A DNA stretch of 7,249 bases from Chloroflexota bacterium (GCA_016199405.1 JACQGS010000242.1:1-7249), one strand, 5' to 3'; counted from the stretch's first letter, positions 1 through 6,333 are shown. Made by a program: numbers and translations. The notes: generated from the sequence alone by a model not told the origin.

Positions 1-571
1 CAGCGACGCCGCGATTGACCGCGGCTTGCGTGAGTTCGTTCAGTTGCATCAGCGTTTTGGAAATGGACAGGACGCGGATGAGATGCTCTGCCCAGCGTCC
101 CGCGTAGATGCGCCGATTGTCCTCACCGCGCCGCCCGATCTGCGGCGATTTCACCACCGCGATGTCGTCCGCGCTGATGTCGCCTTCCACCAAAACTTCC
201 GGCGCCCGAAACATTCCCAACGTGTGCTGATACAGCGGCACTGCAGCTTTTTCATACGCCGCGATCAGGCTCGCCGCGATTTCCGCGTTCTTGCCTTGCC
301 CGCGCCCGATGTGATTCACGTACGCGGCTTGCGCCAATTCAAACGGCGCGACCCGGCAACGCGTTTCATCAACGCGCACGCGCAGGCAAACATATTTTGG
401 ATTTTCGCTAAACCCCATGACTTCGAAATCCGGCGCAATCCAGCAGTACACGGAACTCTGCCGTAATGCCGAATCGAACGTCATCTTGCGCGAGCCGACT
501 TTGAGCCCCTCTTCCGAAATCGCGTCGAGGTCTTCTTCACGCGCGTAATGATAGAGATCGACCGTTGCCAA
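1..571 (-). CDS. Unrecognised protein with ADP-ribosyltransferase-like motif pattern (3' end cut off)
   Basis: I read 190 residues from a TTG start at 571-569; the frame stays open to the left edge, so the C-terminus is missing. The TTG is chosen because AAGGAGG lies 4 nt upstream and the first in-frame ATG is only at residue 30. I do not recognise the family with certainty. The N-terminus (LYHYA, residues 6-10, followed by 'LDAISEEGL') resembles the first strand and helix of ADP-ribosyltransferase/RNA 2'-phosphotransferase-like folds. A possible second motif is SVYCW (residues 40-44), and a possible third is the acidic EVLVEGDISADDI (residues 125-137). These would give H8, Y42 and E125 or E129 in an H-Y-E arrangement. 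No signal peptide or membrane segment is seen, so it is probably cytoplasmic. It lies 85 bp downstream of asd on the same strand, with a heptamer-repeat palindrome between them, and could be at the end of the lysC transcript. That the reading frame is real is fairly secure; the function is a guess from motif spacing. Confidence 0.7.
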   Translation of the reverse strand, partial: MATVDLYHYAREEDLDAISEEGLKVGSRKMTFDSALRQSSVYCWIAPDFEVMGFSENPKYVCLRVRVDETRCRVAPFELAQAAYVNHIGRGQGKNAEIAASLIAAYEKAAVPLYQHTLGMFRAPEVLVEGDISADDIAVVKSPQIGRRGEDNRRIYAGRWAEHLIRVLSISKTLMQLNELTQAAVNRGVA

Positions 572-582
572 TTTGCCTCCTT

Positions 583-660
583 GTTTCTGGAGGTTGGACG
601 ATAGAGGTTGGAAGTTGGATCTGCGCGTCCAACTTCTAACTTCCAAGCTCCAACTTCTAA
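583..660. repeat. Heptamer-phased imperfect palindrome at the asd 3' end
   Basis: The sequence reads in 7-nt units. The left half has units such as GTTGGAC, GTTGGAA and GTTGGAT. After a short CTGCGC centre, the right half has the reverse-complement type (GTCCAAC, TTCTAAC, TTCCAAG, CTCCAAC, TTCTAAA). The two halves can pair as a long imperfect hairpin in the transcript. The asd stop codon (complement of 657-659) lies inside the last unit, so the repeat occupies almost the whole asd to next-gene interval. It may act as a transcript-end or mRNA-stability hairpin, but no long U tract follows. Similar units occur at 3570-3636 and 4742-4803. Confidence 0.75.
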
Positions 661-1706
661 ATATATTTTTTCGCGACCAACATCTCGGCGGTCAAAATAT
701 TTCCACCCGCCGCGCCGCGGATTGTGTTGTGTCCAAGCAAAACGAATTTGTAATCAAGCACATTGCATTCGCGCAATCGCCCGATCACGGTTGCCATCCC
801 GCGCTCCGCGTCGCGATCCAAGCGCGGTTGCGGGCGATCCGGTTCATCGCGCACAACAATCGGATGCGCGGGCGCGGTCGGCAAGCGCAACTGCTGCGGC
901 TCGCCGGAAAATTCCGCGAGCGCGCGGCGAACGTCTTGGAGCGATGCTTTCCTCTCTAATTCTACCGAAACTGTCTCCAAATGTCCATCCTGCGTGGCGA
1001 CACGATTGCAGTGCGCGCTGATGGAAAATTCAGCCGGTACGATCGCGCCACGCTCCAGACGACCGAGAATCTTCAATGGTTCCGTTTCGAGTTTCGGCTC
1101 TTCGCCGCCGATGTACGGCAACACGTTATCCAAAATTTCGATTGATGAAACGCCGCGCGCGCCAGCGCCCGAAATCGCTTGCATCGTCGTGACGACGAGC
1201 CGCCGCAAACCAAAGGCATCGGCGAGCGGCTTGAGCGCGAGGACGAGGTGAATCGTCGAGCAATTCGCTTTGCAGAGAATCGCGCCCCCCCAATTTCGCC
1301 GCGCGCGCTGCACCGGGATCAAGTCGAGGTGTTCCGGATTGACTTCGGGAATCAGCAACGGCACATCATCGTCCATCCGGTGCGCGCTGGCAGTGCTCAA
1401 GACCAGCGCGCCCGCGCGCGCAAATGCTTCCTCCGTCGATCCCGCGACCGCGCCCGGCAGCGCGGAGAAAACAATTGCCGCGTTCAAGCCCGGCTCGCAC
1501 GGACCCACGATCCGCTCGCGCACACCCGGAGGAATCTCGGTCGGCAGATGCCATTTGACCGCGTCCGCGTAACGCTTGCCGGCGGAATGCGCGCTTGCCG
1601 CGAGCGCGCTGATCTCAAACCACGGATGATCCGCGAGCATCTGCACCAAACGTTGACCCACAAGACCGGTCGCGCCCAGAATGGCAACGGGAATTTTTTG
1701 TTTCAT
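657..1706 (-). CDS. asd: Aspartate-semialdehyde dehydrogenase, archaeal/fungal type
   Basis: This 349-residue cytoplasmic enzyme reduces L-4-aspartyl phosphate to L-aspartate 4-semialdehyde with NADPH, the second step of lysine, threonine and methionine synthesis. The N-terminal nucleotide-binding loop is GATGLVGQ (residues 11-18). The catalytic cysteine is Cys149 in KANCSTI, and the acid/base histidine is His242 in DGHLE. The stretch 'TTMQAISGAGARGV' near 173-186 and 'NVLPYIGGEEPKLE' near 194-207 are characteristic of the archaeal/yeast-type subfamily rather than the E. coli type. The C-terminus carries DRPQPRLDRD and ends with the usual GGNILTAEMLV. The frame is open 24 codons further upstream, but the ATG at 1706-1704 is preferred because GGAAG lies 6 nt before it and the family begins with a short run before the GATG loop. 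It lies 87 bp downstream of lysC in the same direction, so the pair is probably one operon. The stop codon is inside a heptamer repeat. Confidence 0.95.
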   Translation of the reverse strand: MKQKIPVAILGATGLVGQRLVQMLADHPWFEISALAASAHSAGKRYADAVKWHLPTEIPPGVRERIVGPCEPGLNAAIVFSALPGAVAGSTEEAFARAGALVLSTASAHRMDDDVPLLIPEVNPEHLDLIPVQRARRNWGGAILCKANCSTIHLVLALKPLADAFGLRRLVVTTMQAISGAGARGVSSIEILDNVLPYIGGEEPKLETEPLKILGRLERGAIVPAEFSISAHCNRVATQDGHLETVSVELERKASLQDVRRALAEFSGEPQQLRLPTAPAHPIVVRDEPDRPQPRLDRDAERGMATVIGRLRECNVLDYKFVLLGHNTIRGAAGGNILTAEMLVAKKYI

Positions 1707-1726
1707 AATATTCTTCCAAAGGGGGT

Positions 1727-1774
1727 CGCGCTCTCTAGCGCGCCTCTGCTCGAATATCGGCGTTAGAGAACGCC
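1727..1774 (-). other. Two hairpins with complementary loops between lysC and asd
   Basis: In the transcript the first hairpin is GGCGTT-CTCT-AACGCC (1774-1759) and the second is CGCGCT-AGAG-AGCGCG (1742-1727). Each has a perfect 6-bp stem and a 4-nt loop. The loops, with one flanking base on each side (TCTCTA and TAGAGA), are complementary, so a kissing interaction is possible, although the flanking bases also belong to the closing stem pairs. No U tract follows, so these are not typical terminators. They lie just before the asd ribosome binding site and could tune asd expression relative to lysC or protect processed ends. The structure is seen in the sequence; the role is inferred. Confidence 0.5.
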
Positions 1775-1793
1775 TCACTCAATAATTGGACTG

Positions 1794-3188
1794 CTACAAA
1801 AATTTTTCGTGAATCGCGCGCACCGCATTATCGGCGTCGGATTCCGCAACCACCAACGACAAATTGTACTCGGACGATCCTTGCGCGATGGACAGAATAT
1901 TCAGCCCGCGTTCCCCCAACGCGCCAAAGACCTTCGCCGCGATGCCGGGCGTATTCTTCAGCCCGGCGCCGACGACGGCGACGATCACGACCGGTTCTTG
2001 CGCTCCAATGCGATCAATATTGTGGCGCAAACGTTCCAATTCGAATTCTTTTTCAAGCGCGGCAATCGCGCGGGGAGTTGCCTTCGCCTCGATCACAAAG
2101 CAAATATTTTGCTCCGACGACGACTGCGAGATCATCAGCACGCTGATCCCTTCGCGCGCGACTGCCGAAAAGACTTTCGCCGCGACGCCGGGCACGCCCT
2201 GCATGCCGCGCCCTTCGACCGTCACCAGACTCTGCTGGCGAATCGTCGTGATCGCTTTGACCGTGCGCCGATCGTTCGGCGCGCGGACGATGCGCGTGCC
2301 GGGATGCGATGGATTGAACGTATTGAGAATCCGCACCGGGATTTCGCGCGCGGCGACCGGCGCGATGGTTTTGGGATGAATCACTTTTGCGCCAAAGTAC
2401 GAAAGTTCCGCGGCTTCGGCGTACGAAATTTCGTCAATCGTCTGCGCGGTCGGCACGACGCGCGGGTCGGCGGTCATCACGCCATTGACATCGGTCCAAA
2501 TCCACACTTGGTCCGCGTCGAGCGCGTCGCCCAAGATCGTCGCGGTGTAATCACTCCCGCCGCGCCCGAGCGTGGTGATAATCCCCTGCCGCGTTGCGCC
2601 GATAAAACCGGTCACGACCGGAATCACGCCCGCGTCGAGCAACGGCACAAGCCGCGCGCGCGATTTTTCGCGCGTCGCGTCGAGCAACGGATCGGCTTGC
2701 GTGAACATATCATCGGTGACGATCAGTTCGGTGGCTTCGATTGGCTCGGCGCGCGCGCCGCATTCGCGGAGCGATTGCGCGAAAATCGGAACGACGAGCC
2801 GCTCACCAAACGACGCGATGGTGTCCAGCGCGCGCGGCGTCAACTCGCCGAGAACGTGAATGCTCGCGCATAAATCGAGCAAGCCATCGAGCCGGCGCTC
2901 GATCTGTTCGCGCAACGCGGCGCGCGCGGCAGAATCGTTCACGGCATCTTGCAACGCGCCGAGATGAATCTCGATCAGCGTCCGGGTGCCGGCGAGATAG
3001 CCCTGCCCATCGCCTTGCGCGGCGCGCTGCGCCGCGTTGATCAACGCGTCGGTGACGCCGCTCATCGCGCTCACCGCGACGATGATCGCGTGACCTTGCG
3101 CGGCGTGACTTTGCACGAGCTCTGCCGCGCGCTTGATCCGCTGTCCATCGCCGACAGATGTGCCGCCGAATTTCATGATGATTCGCAT
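1794..3188 (-). CDS. lysC: Aspartate kinase (aspartokinase) with two ACT domains
   Basis: This 464-residue cytoplasmic enzyme phosphorylates L-aspartate to 4-aspartyl phosphate, the committed step of the aspartate pathway. The amino-acid kinase domain covers roughly residues 1-300. It shows the nucleotide motif KFGGTSVGDG (6-15), the substrate loop 'ELTPRALDTIASFGERL' (115-131) and the family hallmark LGRGGSDYTA (207-216), followed by WTDVNGVMTADPR (231-243). Two ACT domains follow, near 320-370 (VEGRGMQGVPGVAAKVF) and 400-450 (VGAGLKNTPGIAAKVF), each with a serine-rich allosteric loop (ISQSSSEQN and IAQGSSEYN). This architecture is typical of monofunctional, feedback-inhibited aspartokinases; which amino acid inhibits cannot be told by eye. 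The first ATG is used, giving MRIIMKFGG as in relatives; a second in-frame ATG lies four codons downstream. The leader holds a T-box riboswitch, a terminator and a REP-like hairpin that abuts the start codon. Asd lies immediately downstream. Confidence 0.96.
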   Translation of the reverse strand: MRIIMKFGGTSVGDGQRIKRAAELVQSHAAQGHAIIVAVSAMSGVTDALINAAQRAAQGDGQGYLAGTRTLIEIHLGALQDAVNDSAARAALREQIERRLDGLLDLCASIHVLGELTPRALDTIASFGERLVVPIFAQSLRECGARAEPIEATELIVTDDMFTQADPLLDATREKSRARLVPLLDAGVIPVVTGFIGATRQGIITTLGRGGSDYTATILGDALDADQVWIWTDVNGVMTADPRVVPTAQTIDEISYAEAAELSYFGAKVIHPKTIAPVAAREIPVRILNTFNPSHPGTRIVRAPNDRRTVKAITTIRQQSLVTVEGRGMQGVPGVAAKVFSAVAREGISVLMISQSSSEQNICFVIEAKATPRAIAALEKEFELERLRHNIDRIGAQEPVVIVAVVGAGLKNTPGIAAKVFGALGERGLNILSIAQGSSEYNLSLVVAESDADNAVRAIHEKFL

Positions 3189-3189
3189 A

Positions 3190-3219
3190 CCTCACCCAAC
3201 CCTCTCCTGAAGGAGAGGG
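3190..3219 (-). repeat. REP-like hairpin abutting the lysC start codon
   Basis: The transcript reads CCCTCTCC-TTCA-GGAGAGGG (3219-3200), a perfect 8-bp hairpin, followed by TTGGGTGAGG, one base before the lysC ATG. Palindromes of this shape next to a 'ccaaccc/ggttggg' flank are common dispersed repeats in many bacterial genomes; that is recalled knowledge and was not checked here. The only good Shine-Dalgarno-like sequence for lysC (GGAGAGGG) is the 3' arm of the hairpin, 11 nt from the first ATG, so the hairpin could mask it. Confidence 0.6.
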
Positions 3220-3230
3220 AGAAAAGGAAA

Positions 3231-3266
3231 CAAAAACTCTCTCATCCCAATTGGGACGAGAGAGTT
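3231..3266 (-). terminator. Rho-independent terminator of the lysC T-box leader
   Basis: The transcript forms a 14-bp stem with one G-U pair: arm AACTCTCTCGTCCC (3266-3253), loop AATT, arm GGGATGAGAGAGTT (3248-3235), followed by a U run. The 5' arm ends in CGTCCC, the part that in T-box leaders can instead pair with the GGG just before the T-box motif to make the antiterminator. This is the expected on/off switch for lysC-asd. Confidence 0.92.
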
Positions 3267-3564
3267 CTCCCGCGGTTCCACCCAAGTTAAGTCGGTAATT
3301 AGTAATTGGTAATTCGGAATTGCCGACTCCGCTTTACGCTCGCGTAACGGTGAGCGACCGTGACGTTTTACTCCGGAGATTTTCCGTTTCCTCGTCAGAT
3401 GTGTCGCATCAACTCGATACCAAATCGCAAAACCGAAAGACGATACCGATCCATCGAGTTGCTGCGCCAGATTGGGGGTTTTCCGCATCAGCCGTCAAGC
3501 GAATTCACACCCTCGCCACGAGATTCGCTCTCTCTGAAACGCGCTCATGCGTACTCGGCCAACC
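3232..3564 (-). promoter_or_regulatory. T-box riboswitch controlling lysC-asd
   Basis: The conserved T-box motif TGGAACCGCG lies at 3280-3271, directly before the terminator. Stem I begins at GGTTGG (3564-3559), which pairs with CCAATC (3475-3470). A loop-E motif (AGTA at 3555-3552 facing GAA at 3483-3481) sits under the helix CGCAT/ATGCG. The distal AG-bulge AGAGAG (3535-3530) and terminal GGGTGTGA (3512-3505) are also present. A long Stem II candidate pairs GCAACTCGAT (3462-3453) with ATCGAGTTG (3418-3410). Uncharged tRNA should bind the specifier codon and the T-box bulge and stabilise the antiterminator. In the standard GAA-codon register the specifier is AAC (Asn); a shift of +1 gives ACC (Thr) and -1 gives AAA (Lys). 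The variable base in TGGNACC is A, which expects a U at tRNA position 73. A known T-box class is clear; amino-acid identity is not settled. Confidence 0.93.
3292..3322. repeat. AATTA heptamer repeat inside the T-box leader
   Basis: On the plus strand the units GTAATTA, GTAATTG and GTAATTC follow each other with a 7-nt period, and a degenerate GGAATTG comes next. Flanking GTCGG and CCGAC can close this stretch as a hairpin. It sits between the Stem III region and the T-box motif, a linker that tolerates length change. It resembles the other heptamer-phased repeats of the window in period but not in unit sequence. Confidence 0.6.
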
Positions 3565-3569
3565 CGTTT

Positions 3570-3636
3570 CAATTTCGGATTTACGATTTCGGATTGCGGA
3601 TTGAAAAATCTGAAATCTGAAATCTGAAATCCAAAA
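3570..3636. repeat. Heptamer-phased palindromic repeat between tRNA-Val and the T-box leader
   Basis: On the plus strand the left half carries units such as GGATTTA, CGATTTC and GGATTGC. The right half has three perfect TCTGAAA units followed by TCCAAAA. The two halves are of opposite sense (GGATTT versus AAATCC), so the element can fold as an imperfect hairpin. It fills the space where a promoter for the T-box leader would be expected, and I see no good -35/-10 pair in it. Confidence 0.75.
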
Positions 3637-3643
3637 TGGACAG

Positions 3644-3717
<74 letters not shown>

Positions 3718-3729
3718 GGATTGATTCGC

Positions 3730-3757
3730 ATTATAGCATAAAAAAAAGAGTTGGCAA
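3730..3757 (-). promoter_or_regulatory. Sigma70-type promoter of tRNA-Val (and possibly lysC-asd)
   Basis: The -35 is TTGCCA (3757-3752) and the -10 is a perfect TATAAT (3735-3730) with a 16-bp spacer, preceded by an extended -10 TGC. Transcription should start a few bases before the tRNA 5' end at 3717. The spacer includes an eight-base A/T run. Confidence 0.85.
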
Positions 3758-3773
3758 GTTTTTTTCGCATCAG

Positions 3774-3802
3774 TTGGCGCGTTCCACCGCCAATGCTATA
3801 AT
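3774..3802 (+). promoter_or_regulatory. Sigma70-type promoter of tupABC
   Basis: TTGGCG (3774-3779) and TATAAT (3797-3802) are separated by 17 bp, with an extended -10 TGC. It is back to back with the tRNA-Val promoter, the two -35 boxes being 16 bp apart. The leader to the tupA start is about 65 nt and includes a small GCGCG/CGCGC hairpin at 3835-3848. No known molybdenum/tungsten riboswitch or ModE-like box is recognisable. Confidence 0.8.
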
Positions 3803-3875
3803 GTTATCCGAATTCAAAACTCGAAATCACGCTGGCGCGCTCACGCGCGCGTTAAATAATTGAGGGAGGGGAAAA

Positions 3876-4733
3876 TTGAAACATTGGCTTATTGTTGCGA
3901 CTGGCTTGTTGGCAGTAATTGCCGGCGCGTGTTCTGCCCCGCCAGGGAACCCGCCCGCGGCGAATTGCGCGTTGCGGCTCGCGACGACGACCAGCACAGC
4001 CGATTCCGGTCTGCTCGCGTTCATTCTGCCGGATTTCGAAAAGAAATTTAGCTGCAAGGTGGATGTCATCGCGGTCGGCACCGGGCAGGCGATTGAAATC
4101 GGAACCAAAGGTGATGCGGATGTTTTGCTCGTGCACGCGCGGGCGCAGGAAGACAAGTTCGTTGCCGATGGACACGCCAAAGAACGCTTTGACGTGATGT
4201 ATAACGATTTCATTTTGCTTGGACCGCAGGATGATCCTGCGAAAGTCAAAGGCAGCGCGCGCGCGGCGGACGCGTTCAAGACAATTGCCGCCACTCAATC
4301 GGCGTTCGCAAGCCGCGGCGACAAAAGCGGAACGAATACCAAAGAGCTGAGCATCTGGGCAACCGCCACTATCACCCCGACCAAGGAAATGGCATGGTAT
4401 AATTCGCTAGGTCAAGGAATGGGTGAAACACTCCTCACCTCCAACGAAAAAGGCGCGTACACGCTGGCGGATCGCGGCACCTATCTGTCAATGAAAGACA
4501 AACTGCCCAACTTGATCGTCGTCGTCGGTGGAACTAGCATTCAAGACAACAAGGACAAGGACCTGCTCAATCCGTACGGCGTGATGGCGGTCAACCCGGA
4601 CAAACATCTCGGCGTCAAGTTTGAGATGGCGACGAAATTCGTCCAATGGATTCTCTCGAAAGAAACCCAAGAACGGATTGGCGGTTTTGGGAAGGACAAG
4701 TATGGTCAGCCGCTATTTTATCCGAACGCCTAG
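3876..4733 (+). CDS. tupA: Tungstate ABC transporter substrate-binding lipoprotein
   Basis: This 285-residue protein captures tungstate outside the membrane and delivers it to TupB. The N-terminus (residues 1-18) is a hydrophobic signal sequence ending in AGA before Cys19, a slightly relaxed lipobox, so lipid anchoring is likely. The mature part begins with the TupA hallmark ATTTSTADSGLL (36-47), where the TTTS stretch contributes to oxyanion binding. It continues with GTGQA (68-72), DADVLLVHA (80-88), the second ligand motif SRGDKSGT (146-153) and 'NPYGVMAVNP' (232-241). Length and motif order match the TupA family rather than ModA or WtpA. The start is TTG, supported by GGAGG 6 nt upstream; no in-frame ATG fits better. 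TupB and TupC follow in the same direction. The gap to tupB is 71 bp and is filled by a heptamer repeat. Specificity for tungstate over molybdate is inferred from family membership. Confidence 0.94.
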   Translation: MKHWLIVATGLLAVIAGACSAPPGNPPAANCALRLATTTSTADSGLLAFILPDFEKKFSCKVDVIAVGTGQAIEIGTKGDADVLLVHARAQEDKFVADGHAKERFDVMYNDFILLGPQDDPAKVKGSARAADAFKTIAATQSAFASRGDKSGTNTKELSIWATATITPTKEMAWYNSLGQGMGETLLTSNEKGAYTLADRGTYLSMKDKLPNLIVVVGGTSIQDNKDKDLLNPYGVMAVNPDKHLGVKFEMATKFVQWILSKETQERIGGFGKDKYGQPLFYPNA

Positions 4734-4741
4734 AAGATGAC

Positions 4742-4803
4742 TGCTGGAAGTTAGAGGTTGGGATAGCCTTCCAACTTCTATCTTCTAACCTCTAACATCC
4801 AAA
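4742..4803. repeat. Heptamer-phased palindromic repeat between tupA and tupB
   Basis: After the tupA stop come GCTGGAA, GTTAGAG and GTTGGGA, then a short TAGCC centre, then TTCCAAC, TTCTATC, TTCTAAC, CTCTAAC and ATCCAAA. The right half is reverse-complementary in type to the left (GTTAGAG against CTCTAAC), so a hairpin can form in the tupABC mRNA. It ends one base before the tupB ATG and leaves no recognisable Shine-Dalgarno sequence. The unit set closely matches the element at 583-660. Confidence 0.8.
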
Positions 4804-4804
4804 T

Positions 4805-5500
4805 ATGGACGAAATCTTTCGCGGTTTTCTCCACGCCCTCCGTTTTATTTTTTCCGCCGATCCCGCGCTCGTCGAAATCGTTTGGCTTTCGATGCGCGTG
4901 ACCGGCGTTGCGCTTTTCATCAGCACGCTGATCGGCGTGCCGGTCGGCGCCGCGCTCGGACTGACGCGCCGGCGCGCGCGCGGATTGATCGCGGCATTGC
5001 TCTATACCGGCATGGGGTTGCCGCCGGTCGTCGTGGGGCTGTTCGTCTACTTGATGCTGTCGCGCAGTGGTCCGCTCGGAATGCTCGACTGGCTGTTCAC
5101 GCCGAGCGCGATGATCGCCGCGCAAATCATCATCGCGTTTCCGCTCGTGGCAGGATTGACCATGACGGCAGTGCAGGGCGTCGACGCGAATTTGCCTTTG
5201 CAGGTGCGCGCGTTGGGCGCGAATCGCGCGCAAGAAATTTGGACGATCCTGCGCGAAGCGCGCATCGGCGTAATCGCCGCGATTGTCGCCGCGTTCGGCG
5301 GAATCGTTTCCGAGGTCGGCGCGGTGATGCTGGTGGGCGGCAATATCGAAGGCAAAACGCGCGTCTTGACGACGGCGATCGTGCTGAACACGCGCACCGG
5401 CGATTTTGATCTCGCGATCGCGCTCGGAATTATTTTGCTCGGGCTGGCGTTTGCGGCGAACGCCGCGCTCTTGCAATTGCAAAAACGCGGCGGGGATTGA
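4805..5500 (+). CDS. tupB: Tungstate ABC transporter permease
   Basis: This 231-residue inner-membrane protein forms the translocation channel for tungstate, probably as a homodimer. It has the layout of the ModB/CysT-type permeases. Hydrophobic segments lie near residues 25-53 (ending IGVPVGAALG), 60-85, 102-125, 155-180 and 200-222. The cytoplasmic EAA-type coupling loop is at about 134-160 ('VRALGANRAQEIWTILREA'), which contacts the ATPase. The conserved 'GIVSEVGAVMLVGGNIEGKTRVLTTAI' segment (166-192) is typical of TupB proteins. The ATG at 4805 gives the family's usual short N-terminus (MDEIFRGFLHALRFIF). There is no Shine-Dalgarno sequence before it because the preceding bases are repeat units. 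TupC starts 4 bp after the stop, so the two are translationally close. Confidence 0.94.
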   Translation: MDEIFRGFLHALRFIFSADPALVEIVWLSMRVTGVALFISTLIGVPVGAALGLTRRRARGLIAALLYTGMGLPPVVVGLFVYLMLSRSGPLGMLDWLFTPSAMIAAQIIIAFPLVAGLTMTAVQGVDANLPLQVRALGANRAQEIWTILREARIGVIAAIVAAFGGIVSEVGAVMLVGGNIEGKTRVLTTAIVLNTRTGDFDLAIALGIILLGLAFAANAALLQLQKRGGD

Positions 5501-5504
5501 ACGC

Positions 5505-6230
5505 GTGGCGGAATTGGTTTATCGAATTCGCGGTTTGAAAAAAGAATATGCTGACCGCGTCGTGGTGGATATTGAACAACTCGACATTCACACCGGGGAA
5601 TTCTTGGTGATTGTCGGTCCGAGCGGGGCAGGCAAGTCCACCTTGTTGAGATTGTTGAATTTTCTTGAACCTCCCACGTCGGGAGAAATTTATTTTCAAG
5701 ATCAACTATTGGGCGCGTCCAGTCCGTTGCTGGAATGGCGTCGCCGCGTGACGACCGTTTTTCAACGCCCGATACTTTTGCGGGCGCGCGTGCGCGAAAA
5801 CATCGTGCTGGGGTTGAGTTTTCGGGACGAACGCGCCGATGATCGCATCGAAAAAATTCTGGCGCGCGTAGGGCTGTCGGCTTTCGCGCAGCAGCCCGCG
5901 CACAAACTTTCCGGCGGCGAGCTGCAGCGCGTCGCGCTCGCGCGCGCGCTCGTCATCAACCCCAGCGTTCTTCTGCTCGACGAACCAACCGCGAATCTCG
6001 ATCCGTACAATGTCGGCATGATCGAAGAGATTGTGCGCGAACATAATCGCGCGCAGCGCACGACGGTGGTTCTCGTCACGCACAATATTTTTCAAGCGCG
6101 TCGCTTGGGAACGCGCGTCGGGCTAATGCTCGGAGGTCGGCTGATCGAGGTGAACGCGACGAACGCGTTCTTCAATTCCGCGTCCGATCCGCGCACCGCG
6201 GCGTTCGTGCGTGGTGAAATGATTTATTAG
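5505..6230 (+). CDS. tupC: Tungstate ABC transporter ATP-binding protein
   Basis: This 241-residue cytoplasmic ATPase powers tungstate uptake through TupB. All nucleotide-binding-domain motifs are present: Walker A GPSGAGKST (38-46), Q-loop Gln87 in VFQRP, signature LSGGELQR (135-142), Walker B VLLLDE (155-160), D-loop ANLD (163-166) and H-loop His193 in VTHN. There is no C-terminal molybdate-binding (MOP/TOBE) extension, consistent with TupC rather than ModC. The frame is open 33 codons upstream inside tupB, but the GTG at 5505, 4 bp after the tupB stop, gives a normal N-terminus. It is preceded only by a weak GGGG at 9 nt, so translational coupling to tupB is likely. It is the last recognisable gene of the operon. 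Confidence 0.95.
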   Translation: MAELVYRIRGLKKEYADRVVVDIEQLDIHTGEFLVIVGPSGAGKSTLLRLLNFLEPPTSGEIYFQDQLLGASSPLLEWRRRVTTVFQRPILLRARVRENIVLGLSFRDERADDRIEKILARVGLSAFAQQPAHKLSGGELQRVALARALVINPSVLLLDEPTANLDPYNVGMIEEIVREHNRAQRTTVVLVTHNIFQARRLGTRVGLMLGGRLIEVNATNAFFNSASDPRTAAFVRGEMIY

Positions 6231-6299
6231 TGTCTGCCGAAAATAAAAACGCGGGAGGTCGGGTTACATTTTACGCGGCTTGCCCTACTCGTTTAGGTG

Positions 6300-6327
6300 T
6301 TGCTTTTGCCTGCGTTTGTAATATAAT
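6300..6327 (+). promoter_or_regulatory. Putative promoter of an RNA gene downstream of tupC
   Basis: TTGCTT (6300-6305) and a perfect TATAAT (6322-6327) are separated by 16 bp. The -35 matches consensus at only three positions. It lies 70 bp after the tupC stop, and no credible protein start with a ribosome site follows, so it would drive the structured segment ending at the 6614-6639 terminator. Confidence 0.55.
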
Positions 6328-6333
6328 CAAAGC

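Noticed and set aside
26..466. Open frame on the plus strand at the left edge
   Set aside because: It is antisense to the minus-strand gene that has a Shine-Dalgarno sequence and protein-like composition; its translation is arginine/histidine-rich, as expected for a shadow frame.
1707..1778. N-terminal extension of Asd by 24 residues
   Set aside because: The extension covers the two intergenic hairpins' region and has no family counterpart; the ATG at 1706 has a well-placed GGAAG.
3190..3564. Lysine riboswitch (L-box) upstream of lysC
   Set aside because: The leader has the unmistakable TGGAACCGCG T-box motif, AG-bulge and loop-E pattern instead; lysine-aptamer core motifs were not seen.
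3605..3636. CRISPR-like array from repeated TCTGAAA units
   Set aside because: The units are 7 nt in direct tandem with no spacers, and no cas genes are present.
3803..3875. Molybdenum/tungsten cofactor riboswitch in the tupA leader
   Set aside because: The leader is only about 65-70 nt, too short for the known Moco/Tuco aptamer, and shows just one small GC hairpin.
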